Under the pieces are notes generated by a model, which saw only the letters and a program-made list of their open reading frames with translations, did no database searches and had not been told where the DNA came from. 64,000 nucleotides of DNA from Megachile rotundata (taxonomy: Eukaryota > Arthropoda > Insecta > Hymenoptera > Megachilidae), in contig NW_027474071.1 in the NCBI RefSeq assembly GCF_050947335.1, positions 29,574-93,573 on the forward strand, given 5' to 3'. Each line of letters begins with the position of its first letter. Position 1 is the stretch's first letter. Positions 27,760 to 42,660 of the stretch are shown one piece after another. A program made the translations under genes and the position numbers.

Positions 27760-30700
27760 CAATCTAACTCATATTATTAGCCATATTATGCTTATATGAT
27801 CGATAGAACGACAATTACTATACTCATTACTCTTATTATTATCAATCTAACTCATATTATTAGCTATATTATGCATATATGATCGATAGAACGACATTTA
27901 CTAAACTTATTACACTCACTTTTATCAATCTAACTCATATTATTAGCCATATTATGCTTATATGATCGATAGAACGACAATTACTATACTTATTACTCTT
28001 ATTATTATCAATGTAACTCATATTATTAGCTATATTATGCTTATATGATCGATAGAACGACATTTACTATACTTATTACACTCACTATTATCAATCTAAC
28101 TCATATTATTAGCCATATTATGCTTATATGATCGATAGAACGACAATTACTATACTCATTACTCTTATTATTATCAATCTAACTCATATTATTAGCTATA
28201 TTATGCTTATATGATCGATAGAACGACATTTACTACACTTATTACACTCACTTTTATCAATCTCACTCATATTATTAGCCATATTATGCTTATATTATCG
28301 ATAGAACGACAATCACTAAACTTATTACACACACTGTTATCATTCTAACTAATATTATTAACCATATTATGCAGATATGATCGATAGAACGACAACTACT
28401 AGACTCATTACTCTTATTATTATCAATCTAACTCATATTATTAGCCACATTATGCTTATATGATCGATAGTACGACAATTGCTATACTCATTACTCTCAC
28501 TATTATCAATCTAACTCATATTATTAGCCATATTCTGCTTATATCATCGATAGGACGACAATTACTATACTCATTACTGTTATTATTATCAATCTAACTC
28601 ATATTATTAGCCATATTATGCTTATATGATCGATAGAACGATAATTACTATACATATTACTCTTATTATTATCAATCTAACTCATATTATTAGGCATATT
28701 ATGCTTATATGATCGATAGAACGATAATTACTATACATATTACTCTTATTATAATCAATCTAACTCATATTATTAGCCATATTATGCTTATATGATCGAT
28801 AGGACGACAATTACTATACTCATTACTGTTATTATTATCAATCTAACTCATATTATTAGTCATATTATGCAGATATGATCGATAGAACGACAATTACTAG
28901 ACTCATTACTCTTATTATTATCAATCTAACTCATATTATTAGCCACATTATGCTTATATGATCGATAGTACGACAATTGCTATACTCATTACTCTTATTA
29001 TTATCAATCTAACTCATATTATTAGCTATATTATGCTTATATGATCGATAGAACGACATTTACTACACTTATTACACTCACTTTTATCAATCTCACTCAT
29101 ATTATTAGCCATATTATGCTTATATTATCGATAGAACGACAATCACTAAACTTATTACACTCACTGTTATCATTCTAACTAATATTATTAACCATATTAT
29201 GCAGATATGATCGATAGAACGACAATTACTAGACTCATTACTCTTATTATTATCAATCTAACTCATATTATTAGCCACATTATGCTTATATGATCGATAG
29301 TACGACAATTGCTATACTCATTACTGTTATTATTATCAATCTAACTCATATTATTAGCCATATTATGCTTATATGATCGATAGAACGATAATTACTATAC
29401 ATATTACTCTTATTATCATCAATCTAACTCATATTATTAGCCATATTATGCTTATATCATCGATAGGACGACAATTACTATACTCATTACTGTTATTATT
29501 ATCAATCTAACTCATATTATTAGCCATATTATGCTTATATGATCGATAGAACGATAATTACTATACATATTACTCTTATTATTATCAATCTAACTCATAT
29601 TATTAGCCATATTATGCTTATATGATCGATAGAACGACAGTTACTATACATATTACTCTTATTATCATCAATCTAACTCATATTATTAGCCATATTATGC
29701 TTATATCATCGATAGGACGACAATTACTATACTCATTACTGTTATTATTATCAATCTAACTCATATTATTAGCCATATTATGCTTATATGATCGATAGAA
29801 CGATAATTACTATACATATTACTCTTATTATTATCAATCTAACTCATATTATTAGCCATATTATGGTTATATGATCGATAGGACGACAATTACTATACTC
29901 ATTACTGTTATTATTATCAATCTAACTCATATTATTAGCCATATTATGCTTATATGATCGATAGAACGACAATTCATATTATTAGCCATATTATGCTTAT
30001 ATGATCGATAGAACGACAATTACTATACTTATTACTCTTATTATTATCAATGTAACTCATATTATTAGCTATATTATGCTTATATGATCGATAGAACGAC
30101 ATTTACTAAACTTATTACACTCACTATTATCAATCTAACTCATATTATTAACCATATTATGCAGATATGATCGATAGAACGACAATTACTATACTCATTA
30201 CTCTTATTATTATCAATCTAACTCATATTATTAGCCATATTATGGTTATATGACCGATAGAACGACAATTACTATACTTATTACTCTTATTATTATCAAT
30301 CTAACTCATATTATTAGCCACATTATGCTTATATGATCGATAGTACGACAATTACTATAGCCATTACTCTTACTATTATCAATCTAACTCATATTATTAG
30401 CCATATTCTGCTTATATGATCGATAGAACGACAATTACTATACTTATTACACTCACTATTATCAATCTAACTCATATTATTAGCCATATTATGCTTATAT
30501 GATCGATAGAACGACAATTACTATACTCATTACTCTTATTATTATCAATCTAACTCATATTATTAGCCATATTATGCTTATATGATCGATAGAACGATAA
30601 TTACTATACATATTACTCTTATTATTATCAATCTAACTCATATTATTAGCCATATTCTGCTTATATCATCGATAGGACGACAATTACTATACTCATTACT

Positions 30701-33700
30701 GTTATTATTATCAATCTAACTCATATTATTAGCCATATTATGCTTATATGATCGATAGAACGATAATTACTATACATATTGCTCTTATTATTATCAATCT
30801 AGCTCATATTATTAGCCATATTATGGTTATATCATCGATAGGACGACAATTACTATACTCATTACTGTTATTATTATCAATCTAACTCATATTATTAGCC
30901 ATATTATGCTTATATGATCGATAGAACGATAATTACTATACATATTACTCTTATTATTATCAATCTAACTCATATTATTAGCCATATTATGGTTATATGA
31001 TCGATAGGACGACAATTACTATACTCATTACTGTTATTATTATCAATCTAACTCATATTATTAGCCATATTATGCTTATATGATCGATAGAACGACAATT
31101 ACTATACTTATTACTCTTATTATTATCAATGTAACTCATATTATTAGCTATATTATGCTTATATGATCGATAGAACGACATTTACTAAACTTATTACACT
31201 CACTATTATCAATCTAACTCATATTATTAACCATATTATGCAGATATGATCGATAGAACGACAATTACTATACTCATTACTCTTATTATTATCAATCTAA
31301 CTCATATTATTAGCCATATTATGCTTATATGATCGATAGGACGACAATTACTATACTCATTACTGTTATTATTATCAATCTAACTCATATTATTAGCCAT
31401 ATTATGCTTATATGATCGATAGAACGACAATTACAATACTTATTACTCTTATTATTATCAATGTAACTCATATTATTAGCTATATTATGCTTATATGATC
31501 GATAGAACGACAATTACTATACATATTACACTCACTATTATCAATCTAACTCATATTATTAGCCATATTATGCTTATATGATCGATAGAACGACAATTAC
31601 TATACTCATTACTGTTATTATTATCAATCTAACTCATATTATTAGGCATATTATGCTTATATGATCGATAGAACGATAATTACTATACATATTACTCTTA
31701 TTATTATCAATCTAACTCATATTATTAGCCATATTATGGTTATATGATCGATAGGACGACAATTACTATACTCATTACTGTTATTATTATCAATCTAACT
31801 CATATTATTAGCCATATTATGCTTATATGATCGATAGAACGACAATTCATATTATTAGCCATATTATGCTTATATGATCGATAGAACGACAATTACTATA
31901 CTTATTACTCTTATTATTATCAATGTAACTCATATTATTAGCTATATTATGCTAATATGATCGATAGAACGACATTTAGTAAACTTATTACACTCACTAT
32001 TATCAATCTAACTCATATTATTAACCATATTATGCAGATATGATCGATAGAACGACAATTACTATACTCATTACTCTTATTATTATCAATCTAACTCATA
32101 TTATTAGCCATATTATGGTTATATGACCGATAGAACGACAATTACTATACTTATTACTCTTATTATTATCAATCTAACTCATATTATTAGCCACATTATG
32201 CTTATATGATCGATAGTACGACAATTACTATAGCCATTACTCTTACTATTATCAATCTAACTCATATTATTAGCCATATTCTGCTTATATGATCGATAGA
32301 ACGACAATTACTATACTTATTACACTCACTATTATCAATCTAACTCATATTATTAGCCATATTATGCTTATATGATCGATAGAACGACAATTACTATACT
32401 CATTACTCTTATTATTATCAATCTAACTCATATTATTAGCCATATTATGCTTATATGATCGATAGGACGACAATTACTATACTCATTACTGTTATTATTA
32501 TCAATCTAACTCATATTATTAGCCATATTATGCTTATATGATCGATAGAACGACAATTCATATTATTAGCCATATTGTGCTTATATGATCGATAGAACGA
32601 CAATTACTATACTTATTACTCTTATTATTATCAATGTAACTCATATTATTAGCTATATTATGCTTATATGATCGATAGAACGACATTTACTAAACTTATT
32701 ACACTCACTATTATCAATCTAACTCATATTATTAACCATATTATGCAGATATGATCGATAGAACGACAATAACTGTACACATTACTCTTATTATTATCTA
32801 TCTAACTCATATTATTAGCCATATTATGCTTATATGATCGATAGAGCGACAATTACTATACATATTACACTCACTATTATCAATCTAACTCATATTATTA
32901 ACCATATTATGCAGATATGATCGATAGAACGACAATTACTATACTCACTACTCTTATTATTATCAATCTAACTCATATTATTAGCCACATTATGCTTATA
33001 TGATCGATAGTACGACAATTACTATACTTATTACACTCACTATTATCAATCTAACTCATATCATTAACCATATTATGCAGATATGATCGATAGAACGACA
33101 ATTACTATACTCATTAATCTTATTATTATCAATCTAACTCATATTATTAGCCATATTATGCAGACATGATCGATAGAACGACAATTACTAAACTTATTAC
33201 ACTCACTATTATCAATCTAACTCATATTATTAACCATATTATGCAGATATGATCGATAGAACGACAATTACTATACTCATTACTCTTATTATTATCAATC
33301 TAACTCATATTATTAGCCATATTATGGTTATATGACCGATAGAACGACAATTACTATACTTATTACTCTTATTATTATCAATCTAACTCATATTATTAGC
33401 CACATTATGCTTATACGATCGATAGTACGACAATTACTATACTCATTACTCTTACTATTATCAATGTAACTCATATTATTAGCCATATTCTGCTTATATG
33501 ATCGATAGAACGACAATTACTATACTTGTTACACTCACTATTATCAATCTAACTCATATTATTAGCCATATTATGCTTATATGATCGATAGAACGACAAT
33601 TACTATACTCATTACTCTTATTATTATCAATCTAACTCATATTATTAGCTATATTATGCATATATGATCGATAGAACGACATTTACTAAACTTATTACAC

Positions 33701-34830
33701 TCACTTTTATCAATCTCACTCATATTATTAGCCATATTATGCTTATATAATCGATAGAACGACAATCACTAAACTTATTACACTCACTGTTATCATTCTA
33801 ACTAATATTATTAACCATATTATGCAGATATGATCGATAGAACGACAATTACTAGACTCATTACTCTTATTATTATCAATCTAACTCATATTATTAGCCA
33901 CATTATGCTTATATGATCGATAGTACGACAATTGCTATACTCATTACTCTTACTATTATCAATCTAACTCATATTATTAGCCATATTCTGCTTATATGAT
34001 CGATAGGACGACAATTACTATACTCATTACTGTTATTATTATCAATCTAACTCATATTATTAGCCACATTATGCTTATATGATCGATAGTACGACAGTTA
34101 CTATACTTATTACACTCACTATTATCAATCTAACTCATATTATTAACCATATTATGCAGATATGATCGATAGAACGACAATTACTATACTCATTAATCTT
34201 ATTATTATCAATCTAACTCATATTATTAGCTATATTATGCATATATGATCGATAGAACGACATTTACTAAACTTATTACACTCACTTTTATCAATCTAAC
34301 TCATATTATGAGCCATATTATGCTTATATGATCGATAGAACGACAATTACTATACTTATTACTCTTATTATTATCAATGTAACTCATATTATTAGCTATA
34401 TTATGCTTATATGATCGATAGAACGACATTTACTAAACTCATTACACTCACTATTATCAATCTAACTCATATTATTAGCCATATTATGCTTATATGATCG
34501 ATAGAACGACAATTACTATACTCATTACTCTTATTATTATCAGTCTAACTCATATTATTAGCTATATTATGCTTATATGATCGATAGAACGATAATTACT
34601 ATACATATTACTCTTATTATTATCAATCTAACTCATATTATTAGCCTTATTATGCTTATATGATCGATAGGACGACAATTATTATACTCATTACTGTTAT
34701 TATTATCAATCTAACTCATATTATTAGCCATATTATGCTTATAAGATCGATAGAACGGCAATTACTATACTCATTACTCTTATTATTATCAATCTAACTC
34801 ATATTATTAGCTATATTATGCTTATATGAT

Positions 34831-36945
34831 CGATAGAACGACATTTACTAAACTTATTACACTCACTTTTATCAATCTAACTCATATTATTAGCCATATT
34901 ATGCTTATATGATCGATAGAACGACAATTACTATACTTATTACTCTTATTATTATCAATGTAACTCATATTATTAGCTATATTATGCTTATATGATCGAT
35001 AGAACGACATTTACTAAACTTATTACACTCACTATTATCAATCTAACTCATATTATTAACCATATTATGCAGATATGATCGATAGAACGACAATTACTAT
35101 ACTCATTACTCTTATTATTATCAATCTAACTCATATTATTAGCCATATTATGCTCATATGATCGATAGGACGACAATTACTATACTCATTACTGTTATTA
35201 TTATCAATCTAACTCATATTATTAGCCATATTATGCTTATATGATCGATAGAACGACAATTACAATACTTATTACTCTTATTATTATCAATGTAACTCAT
35301 ATTATTAGCTATATTATGCTTATATGATCGATAGAACGACAATTACTATACATATTACACTCACTATTATCAATCTAACTCATATTATTAGCCATATTAT
35401 GCTTATATGATCGATAGAACGACAATTACTATACTCATTACTGTTATTATTATCAATCTAACTCATATTATTAGGCATATTATGCTTATATGATCGATAG
35501 AACGATAATTACTATACATATTACTCTTATTATAATCAATCTAACTCATATTATTAGCCATATTATGCTTATATGATCGATAGGACGACAATTACTATAC
35601 TCATTACTGTTATTATTATCAATCTAACTCATATTATTAGTCATATTATGCAGATGTGATCGATAGAACGACAATTACTATACTCATTTCTCTTATTATT
35701 ATCAATGTAACTCATATTATTAGCTATATTATGCTTATATGATCGATAGAACGACATTTACTAAACTTATTACACTCACTATTATCAATCTAACTCATAT
35801 TATTAACCATATTATGCAGATATGATCGATAGAACGACAATTACTAGACTCATTACTCTTATTATTATCAATCTAACTCATATTATTAGCCATATTATGC
35901 TTATATGATCGATAGAACGACAATTACTATACTCATTACTCTTATTATTATCAATCTAACTCATATTATTAGCTATATTATGCTTATATGATCGATAGAA
36001 CGACATTTACTAAACTTATTACACTCACTTTTATCAATCTAACTCATATTATTAGCCATATTATGCTTATATGATCGATAGAACGACAATTACTATACTT
36101 ATTACTCTTATTATTATCAATGTAACTCATATTATTAGCTATATTATGCTTATATGATCGATAGAACGACATTTACTAAACTTATTACACTCACTATTAT
36201 CAATCTAACTCATATTATTAGCCATATTATGCTTATATGATCGATAGAACGACAATTACTATACTCATTACTCTTATTATTATCAATCTAACTCATATTA
36301 TTAGCCATATTATGGTTATATGACCGATAGAACGACAATTACTATACTTATTACTCTTATTATTATCAACCTAACTCATATTATTAGCCACATTATGCTT
36401 ATATGATCGATAGTACGACAATTACTATAGCCATTACTCTTACTATTATCAATCTAACTCATATTATTAGCCATATTCTGCTTATATGATCGATAGAACG
36501 ACAATTACTATACCTATTACACTCACTATTATCAATCTAACTCATATTATTAGCCATATTATGCTTATATGATCGATAGAACGACAATTACTATACTCAT
36601 TACTCTTATTATTATCAATCTAACTCATATTATTAGCCATATTATGCTTATATGATCGATAGGACGACAATTACTATACTCATTACTGTTATTATTATCA
36701 ATCTAACTCACATTATTAGCCATATTATGCTTATATGATCGATAGAACGACAATTCATATTATTAGCCATATTATGCTTATATGATCGATAGAACGACAA
36801 TTACTATACTTATTACTCTTATTATTAGCAATGTAACTCATATTATTAGCTATATTATGCTTATATGATCGATAGAACGACATTTACTAAACTTATTACA
36901 CTCACTATTATCAATCTAACTCATATTATTAACCATATTATGCAG
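34831..36945 (+). repeat. Block H, copy 1 of 4
   Basis: A 2.1-kb string found four times: here, 39833-41947, 52280-54394 and 56239-58353 (offsets 5002, 12447 and 3959). Anchors are TGCTCATATG at 35151, 40153, 52600 and 56559, and CTCACATTATT at 36707, 41709, 54156 and 58115. This copy has a private CTATACCTATTAC near 36513 and, unlike the others, is preceded by GCTTATATG rather than GCATATATG. Confidence 0.92.
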
Positions 36946-37540
36946 GTATGATCGATAGAACGACAATAACTATACACATTACTCTTATTATTATCTATCT
37001 AACTCATATTATTAGCCATATTATGCTTATATGATCGATAGAGCGACAATTACTATACTTATTACACTCACTATTATCAATCTAACTCATATTATTAACC
37101 ATATTATGCAGATATGATCGATAGAACGACAATTACTATACTCACTACTCTTATTATTATCAATCTAACTCATATTATTAGCCACATTATGCTTATATGA
37201 TCGATAGTACGACAATTACTATACTTATTACACTCACTATTATCAATCTAACTCATATTATTAACCATATTACGCAGATATGATCGATAGAACGACAATT
37301 ACTATACTCATTAATCTTATTATTATCAATCTAACTCATATTATTAGCCATATTATGCAGACATGATCGATAGAACGACAATTACTAGACTCATTACTCT
37401 TATTATTATCAATCTAACTCATATTATTAGCCACATTATGCTTATATGATCGATAGTACGACAATTGCTATACTCATTACTGTTATTATTATCAATCTAA
37501 CTCATATTATTAGCCATATTATGCTTATATGATCGATAGA

Positions 37541-39626
37541 ACGATAATTACTATACATATTACTCTTATTATTATCAATCTAACTCATATTATTAGCCAT
37601 ATTATGCTTATATGATCGATAGAACGACAGTTACTATACATATTACTCTTATTATCATCAATCTAACTCATATTATTAGCCATATTATGCTTATATCATC
37701 GATAGGACGACAATTACTATACTCATTACTGTTATTATTATCAATCTAACTCATATTATTAGCCATATTATGCTTATATGATTCATAGAACGATAATTAC
37801 TATACATATTTCTCTTATTATTATCAATCTAACTCATATTATTAGCCATATTATGGTTATATGATCGATAGGACGACAATTACTATACTCATTACTGTTA
37901 CTATTATCAATCTAACTCATATTATTAGCCATATTATGCTTATATGATCGATAGAACGACAATTCATATTATTAGCCATATTATGCTTATATGATCGATA
38001 GAACGACAATTACTATACTTATTACTCTTATTATTATCAATGTAACTCATATTATTAGCTATATTATGCTTATATGATCGATAGAACGACATTTACTAAA
38101 CTTATTACACTCACTATTATCAATCTAACTCATATTATTAACCATATTATGCAGATATGATCGATAGAACGACAATTACTATACTCATTACTCTTATTAT
38201 TATCAATCTAACTCATATTATTAGCCATATTATGGTTATATGACCGATAGAACGACAATTACTATACTTATTACTCTTATTATTATCAATCTAACTCATA
38301 TTATTAGCCACATTATGCTTATATGATCGATAGTACGACAATTACTATAGCCATTACTCTTACTATTATCAATCTAACTCATATTATTAGCCATATTCTG
38401 CTTATATGATCGATAGAACGACAATTACTATACTTATTACACTCACTATTATCAATCTAACTCATATTATTAGCCATATTATGCTTATATGATCGATAGA
38501 ACGACAATTACTATACTCATTACTCTTATTATTATCAATCTAACTCATATTATTAGCCATATTATGCTTATATGATCGATAGAACGATAATTACTATACA
38601 TATTACTCTTATTATTATCAATCTAACTCATATTATTAGCCATATTATGCTTATATGATCGATAGAACGACAGTTACTATACATATTACTCTTATTATCA
38701 TCAATCTAACTCATATTATTAGCCATATTATGCTTATATCATCGATAGGACGACAATTACTATACTCATTACTGTTATTATTATCAATCTAACTCATATT
38801 ATTAGCCATATTATGCTTATATGATCGATAGAACGATAATTACTATACATATTACTCTTATTATTATCAATCTAACTCATATTATTAGCCATATTATGGT
38901 TATATGATCGATAGGACGACAATTACTATACTCATTACTGTTATTATTATCAATCTAACTCATATTATTAGCCATATTATGCTTATATGATCGATAGAAC
39001 GACAATTCATATTATTAGCCATATTATGCTTATATGATCGATAGAACGACAATTACTATACTTATTACTCTTATTATTATCAATGTAACTCATATTATTA
39101 GCTATATTATGCTTATATGATCGATAGAACGACATTTACTAAACTTATTACACTCACTATTATCAATCTAACTCATATTATTAACCATATTATGCAGATA
39201 TGATCGATAGAACGACAATTACTATACTCATTACTCTTATTATTATCAATCTAACTCATATTATTAGCCATATTATGGTTATATGACCGATAGAACGACA
39301 ATTACTATACTTATTACTCTTATTATTATCAATCTAACTCATATTATTAGCCACATTATGCTTATATGATCGATAGTACGACAATTACTATAGCCATTAC
39401 TCTTACTATTATCAATCTAACTCATATTATTAGCCATATTCTGCTTATATGATCGATAGAACGACAATTACTATACTTATTACACTCACTATTATCAATC
39501 TAACTCATATTATTAGCCATATTATGCTTATATGATCGATAGAACGACAATTACTATACTCATTACTCTTATTATTATCAATCTAACTCATATTATTAGC
39601 CATATTATGCTTATATGATCGATAGG
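37541..39626 (+). repeat. 13-unit tandem duplication (1043 bp, two copies)
   Basis: Copy 1 is about 37541-38583 and copy 2 about 38584-39626. The period of 1043 bp equals 12 full units and one short. Anchors are CAGTTACTATAC at 37628 and 38671 and short units at 37948 and 38991. Copy 1 has private or rare changes: GATTCATAG at 37780 (also at 60101), ATTTCTCTT near 37810 and GTTACTATT near 37903. A related single copy lies at 29.5-30.6 kb, and its block G partner at 46.4-47.4 kb. Confidence 0.87.
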
Positions 39627-39832
39627 ACGACAATTACTATACTCATTACTGTTATTATTATCAATCTAACTCATATTATTAGCCATATTATGCTTATATG
39701 ATCGATAGAACGACAATTCATATTATTAGCCATATTATGCTTATATGATCGATAGAACGACAATTACTATACTCATTACTCTTATTATTATCAATCTAAC
39801 TCATATTATTAGCTATATTATGCATATATGAT

Positions 39833-41947
39833 CGATAGAACGACATTTACTAAACTTATTACACTCACTTTTATCAATCTAACTCATATTATTAGCCATA
39901 TTATGCTTATATGATCGATAGAACGACAATTACTATACTTATTACTCTTATTATTATCAATGTAACTCATATTATTAGCTATATTATGCTTATATGATCG
40001 ATAGAACGACATTTACTAAACTTATTACACTCACTATTATCAATCTAACTCATATTATTAACCATATTATGCAGATATGATCGATAGAACGACAATTACT
40101 ATACTCATTACTCTTATTATTATCAATCTAACTCATATTATTAGCCATATTATGCTCATATGATCGATAGGACGACAATTACTATACTCATTACTGTTAT
40201 TATTATCAATCTAACTCATATTATTAGCCATATTATGCTTATATGATCGATAGAACGACAATTACAATACTTATTACTCTTATTATTATCAATGTAACTC
40301 ATATTATTAGCTATATTATGCTTATATGATCGATAGAACGACAATTACTATACATATTACACTCACTATTATCAATCTAACTCATATTATTAGCCATATT
40401 ATGCTTATATGATCGATAGAACGACAATTACTATACTCATTACTGTTATTATTATCAATCTAACTCATATTATTAGGCATATTATGCTTATATGATCGAT
40501 AGAACGATAATTACTATACATATTACTCTTATTATAATCAATCTAACTCATATTATTAGCCATATTATGCTTATATGATCGATAGGACGACAATTACTAT
40601 ACTCATTACTGTTATTATTATCAATCTAACTCATATTATTAGTCATATTATGCAGATGTGATCGATAGAACGACAATTACTATACTCATTTCTCTTATTA
40701 TTATCAATGTAACTCATATTATTAGCTATATTATGCTTATATGATCGATAGAACGACATTTACTAAACTTATTACACTCACTATTATCAATCTAACTCAT
40801 ATTATTAACCATATTATGCAGATATGATCGATAGAACGACAATTACTAGACTCATTACTCTTATTATTATCAATCTAACTCATATTATTAGCCATATTAT
40901 GCTTATATGATCGATAGAACGACAATTACTATACTCATTACTCTTATTATTATCAATCTAACTCATATTATTAGCTATATTATGCTTATATGATCGATAG
41001 AACGACATTTACTAAACTTATTACACTCACTTTTATCAATCTAACTCATATTATTAGCCATATTATGCTTATATGATCGATAGAACGACAATTACTATAC
41101 TTATTACTCTTATTATTATCAATGTAACTCATATTATTAGCTATATTATGCTTATATGATCGATAGAACGACATTTACTAAACTTATTACACTCACTATT
41201 ATCAATCTAACTCATATTATTAGCCATATTATGCTTATATGATCGATAGAACGACAATTACTATACTCATTACTCTTATTATTATCAATCTAACTCATAT
41301 TATTAGCCATATTATGGTTATATGACCGATAGAACGACAATTACTATACTTATTACTCTTATTATTATCAACCTAACTCATATTATTAGCCACATTATGC
41401 TTATATGATCGATAGTACGACAATTACTATAGCCATTACTCTTACTATTATCAATCTAACTCATATTATTAGCCATATTCTGCTTATATGATCGATAGAA
41501 CGACAATTACTATACTTATTACACTCACTATTATCAATCTAACTCATATTATTAGCCATATTATGCTTATATGATCGATAGAACGACAATTACTATACTC
41601 ATTACTCTTATTATTATCAATCTAACTCATATTATTAGCCATATTATGCTTATATGATCGATAGGACGACAATTACTATACTCATTACTGTTATTATTAT
41701 CAATCTAACTCACATTATTAGCCATATTATGCTTATATGATCGATAGAACGACAATTCATATTATTAGCCATATTATGCTTATATGATCGATAGAACGAC
41801 AATTACTATACTTATTACTCTTATTATTAGCAATGTAACTCATATTATTAGCTATATTATGCTTATATGATCGATAGAACGACATTTACTAAACTTATTA
41901 CACTCACTATTATCAATCTAACTCATATTATTAACCATATTATGCAG
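39833..41947 (+). repeat. Block H, copy 2 of 4
   Basis: Matches copy 1 at offset 5002 (62 units, four short). After 41947 it skips two units relative to the other copies: CAGATATG here leads straight to the TACTCACTACTC unit, while copies at 36.9, 54.4 and 58.35 kb first have CAGGTATG, CAATAACTATACAC and GAGCGAC units. The shift from offset 12447 to 12613 (166 bp) against the 52-kb copy confirms a two-unit loss. Confidence 0.9.
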
Positions 41948-42660
41948 ATATGATCGATAGAACGACAATTACTATACTCACTACTCTTATTATTATCAAT
42001 CTAACTCATATTATTAGCCACATTATGCTTATATGATCGATAGTACGACAATTACTATACTTATTACACTCACTATTATCAATCTAACTCATATTATTAA
42101 CCATATTATGCAGATATGATCGATAGAACGACAATTACTATACTCATTAATCTTATTATTATCAATCTAACTCATATTATTAGCCATATTATGCAGACAT
42201 GATCGATAGAACGACAATTACTAAACTTATTACACTCACTATTATCAATCTAACTCATATTATTAACCATATTATGCAGATATGATCGATAGAACGACAA
42301 TTACTATACTTATTACTCTTATTATTATCAATGTAACTCATATTATTAGCTATATTATGCTTATATGATCGATAGAACGACATTTACTAAACTTATTACA
42401 CTCACTATTATCAATCTAACTCATATTATTAACCATATTATGCAGATATGATCGATAGAACGACAATTACTATACTCATTACTCTTATTATTATCAATCT
42501 AACTCATATTATTAGCCATATTATGCTCATATGATCGATAGGACGACAATTACTATACTCATTACTGTTATTATTATCAATCTAACTCATATTATTAGCC
42601 ATATTATGCTTATATGATCGATAGAACGACAGTTACTATACATATTACTCTTATTATCAT

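Larger units (their letters stand above)
25299..28896 (+). repeat. Block A, copy 2 (partner 1-3598)
   Basis: Matches 1-3598 unit for unit at offset 25298. The offset equals 310 units less twelve 36-bp deletions, the number of short units between corresponding points. It carries private changes including GTCTATC near 27094 (shared with 43915, so older than the 16.8-kb duplication), one extra G at 27632-27633 and one missing T near 27757. Its left neighbour at 24475-25298 is part of the 18-unit tandem duplication. The right edge near 28896 joins a TACTAGAC unit. Confidence 0.88.
25840..35309 (+). repeat. Block G, copy 1: 9.5-kb segmental duplication
   Basis: The longest repeated segment, matching 42661-52130 at offset 16821 (207 units, ten short). 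Short units 26129, 26840, 29958, 31831 and 32542 face 42950, 43661, 46779, 48652 and 49363. Rare paired variants also coincide: GCTAATATG with TTTAGTAAAC near 31953-31979 and 48774-48800, TCTAGCTC near 30800 and 47621, and TCATTAACC at 33061 and 49882. I noticed only about half a dozen differences: the single-base indels at 27632 and 27757, a base at 29422/46243, GCTCTT at 30781 and ATTACTGTAC near 45636. Left edge: TTATTATC against TTATCATC. Right edge: GCTATATT against GCCATATT. Confidence 0.93.
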
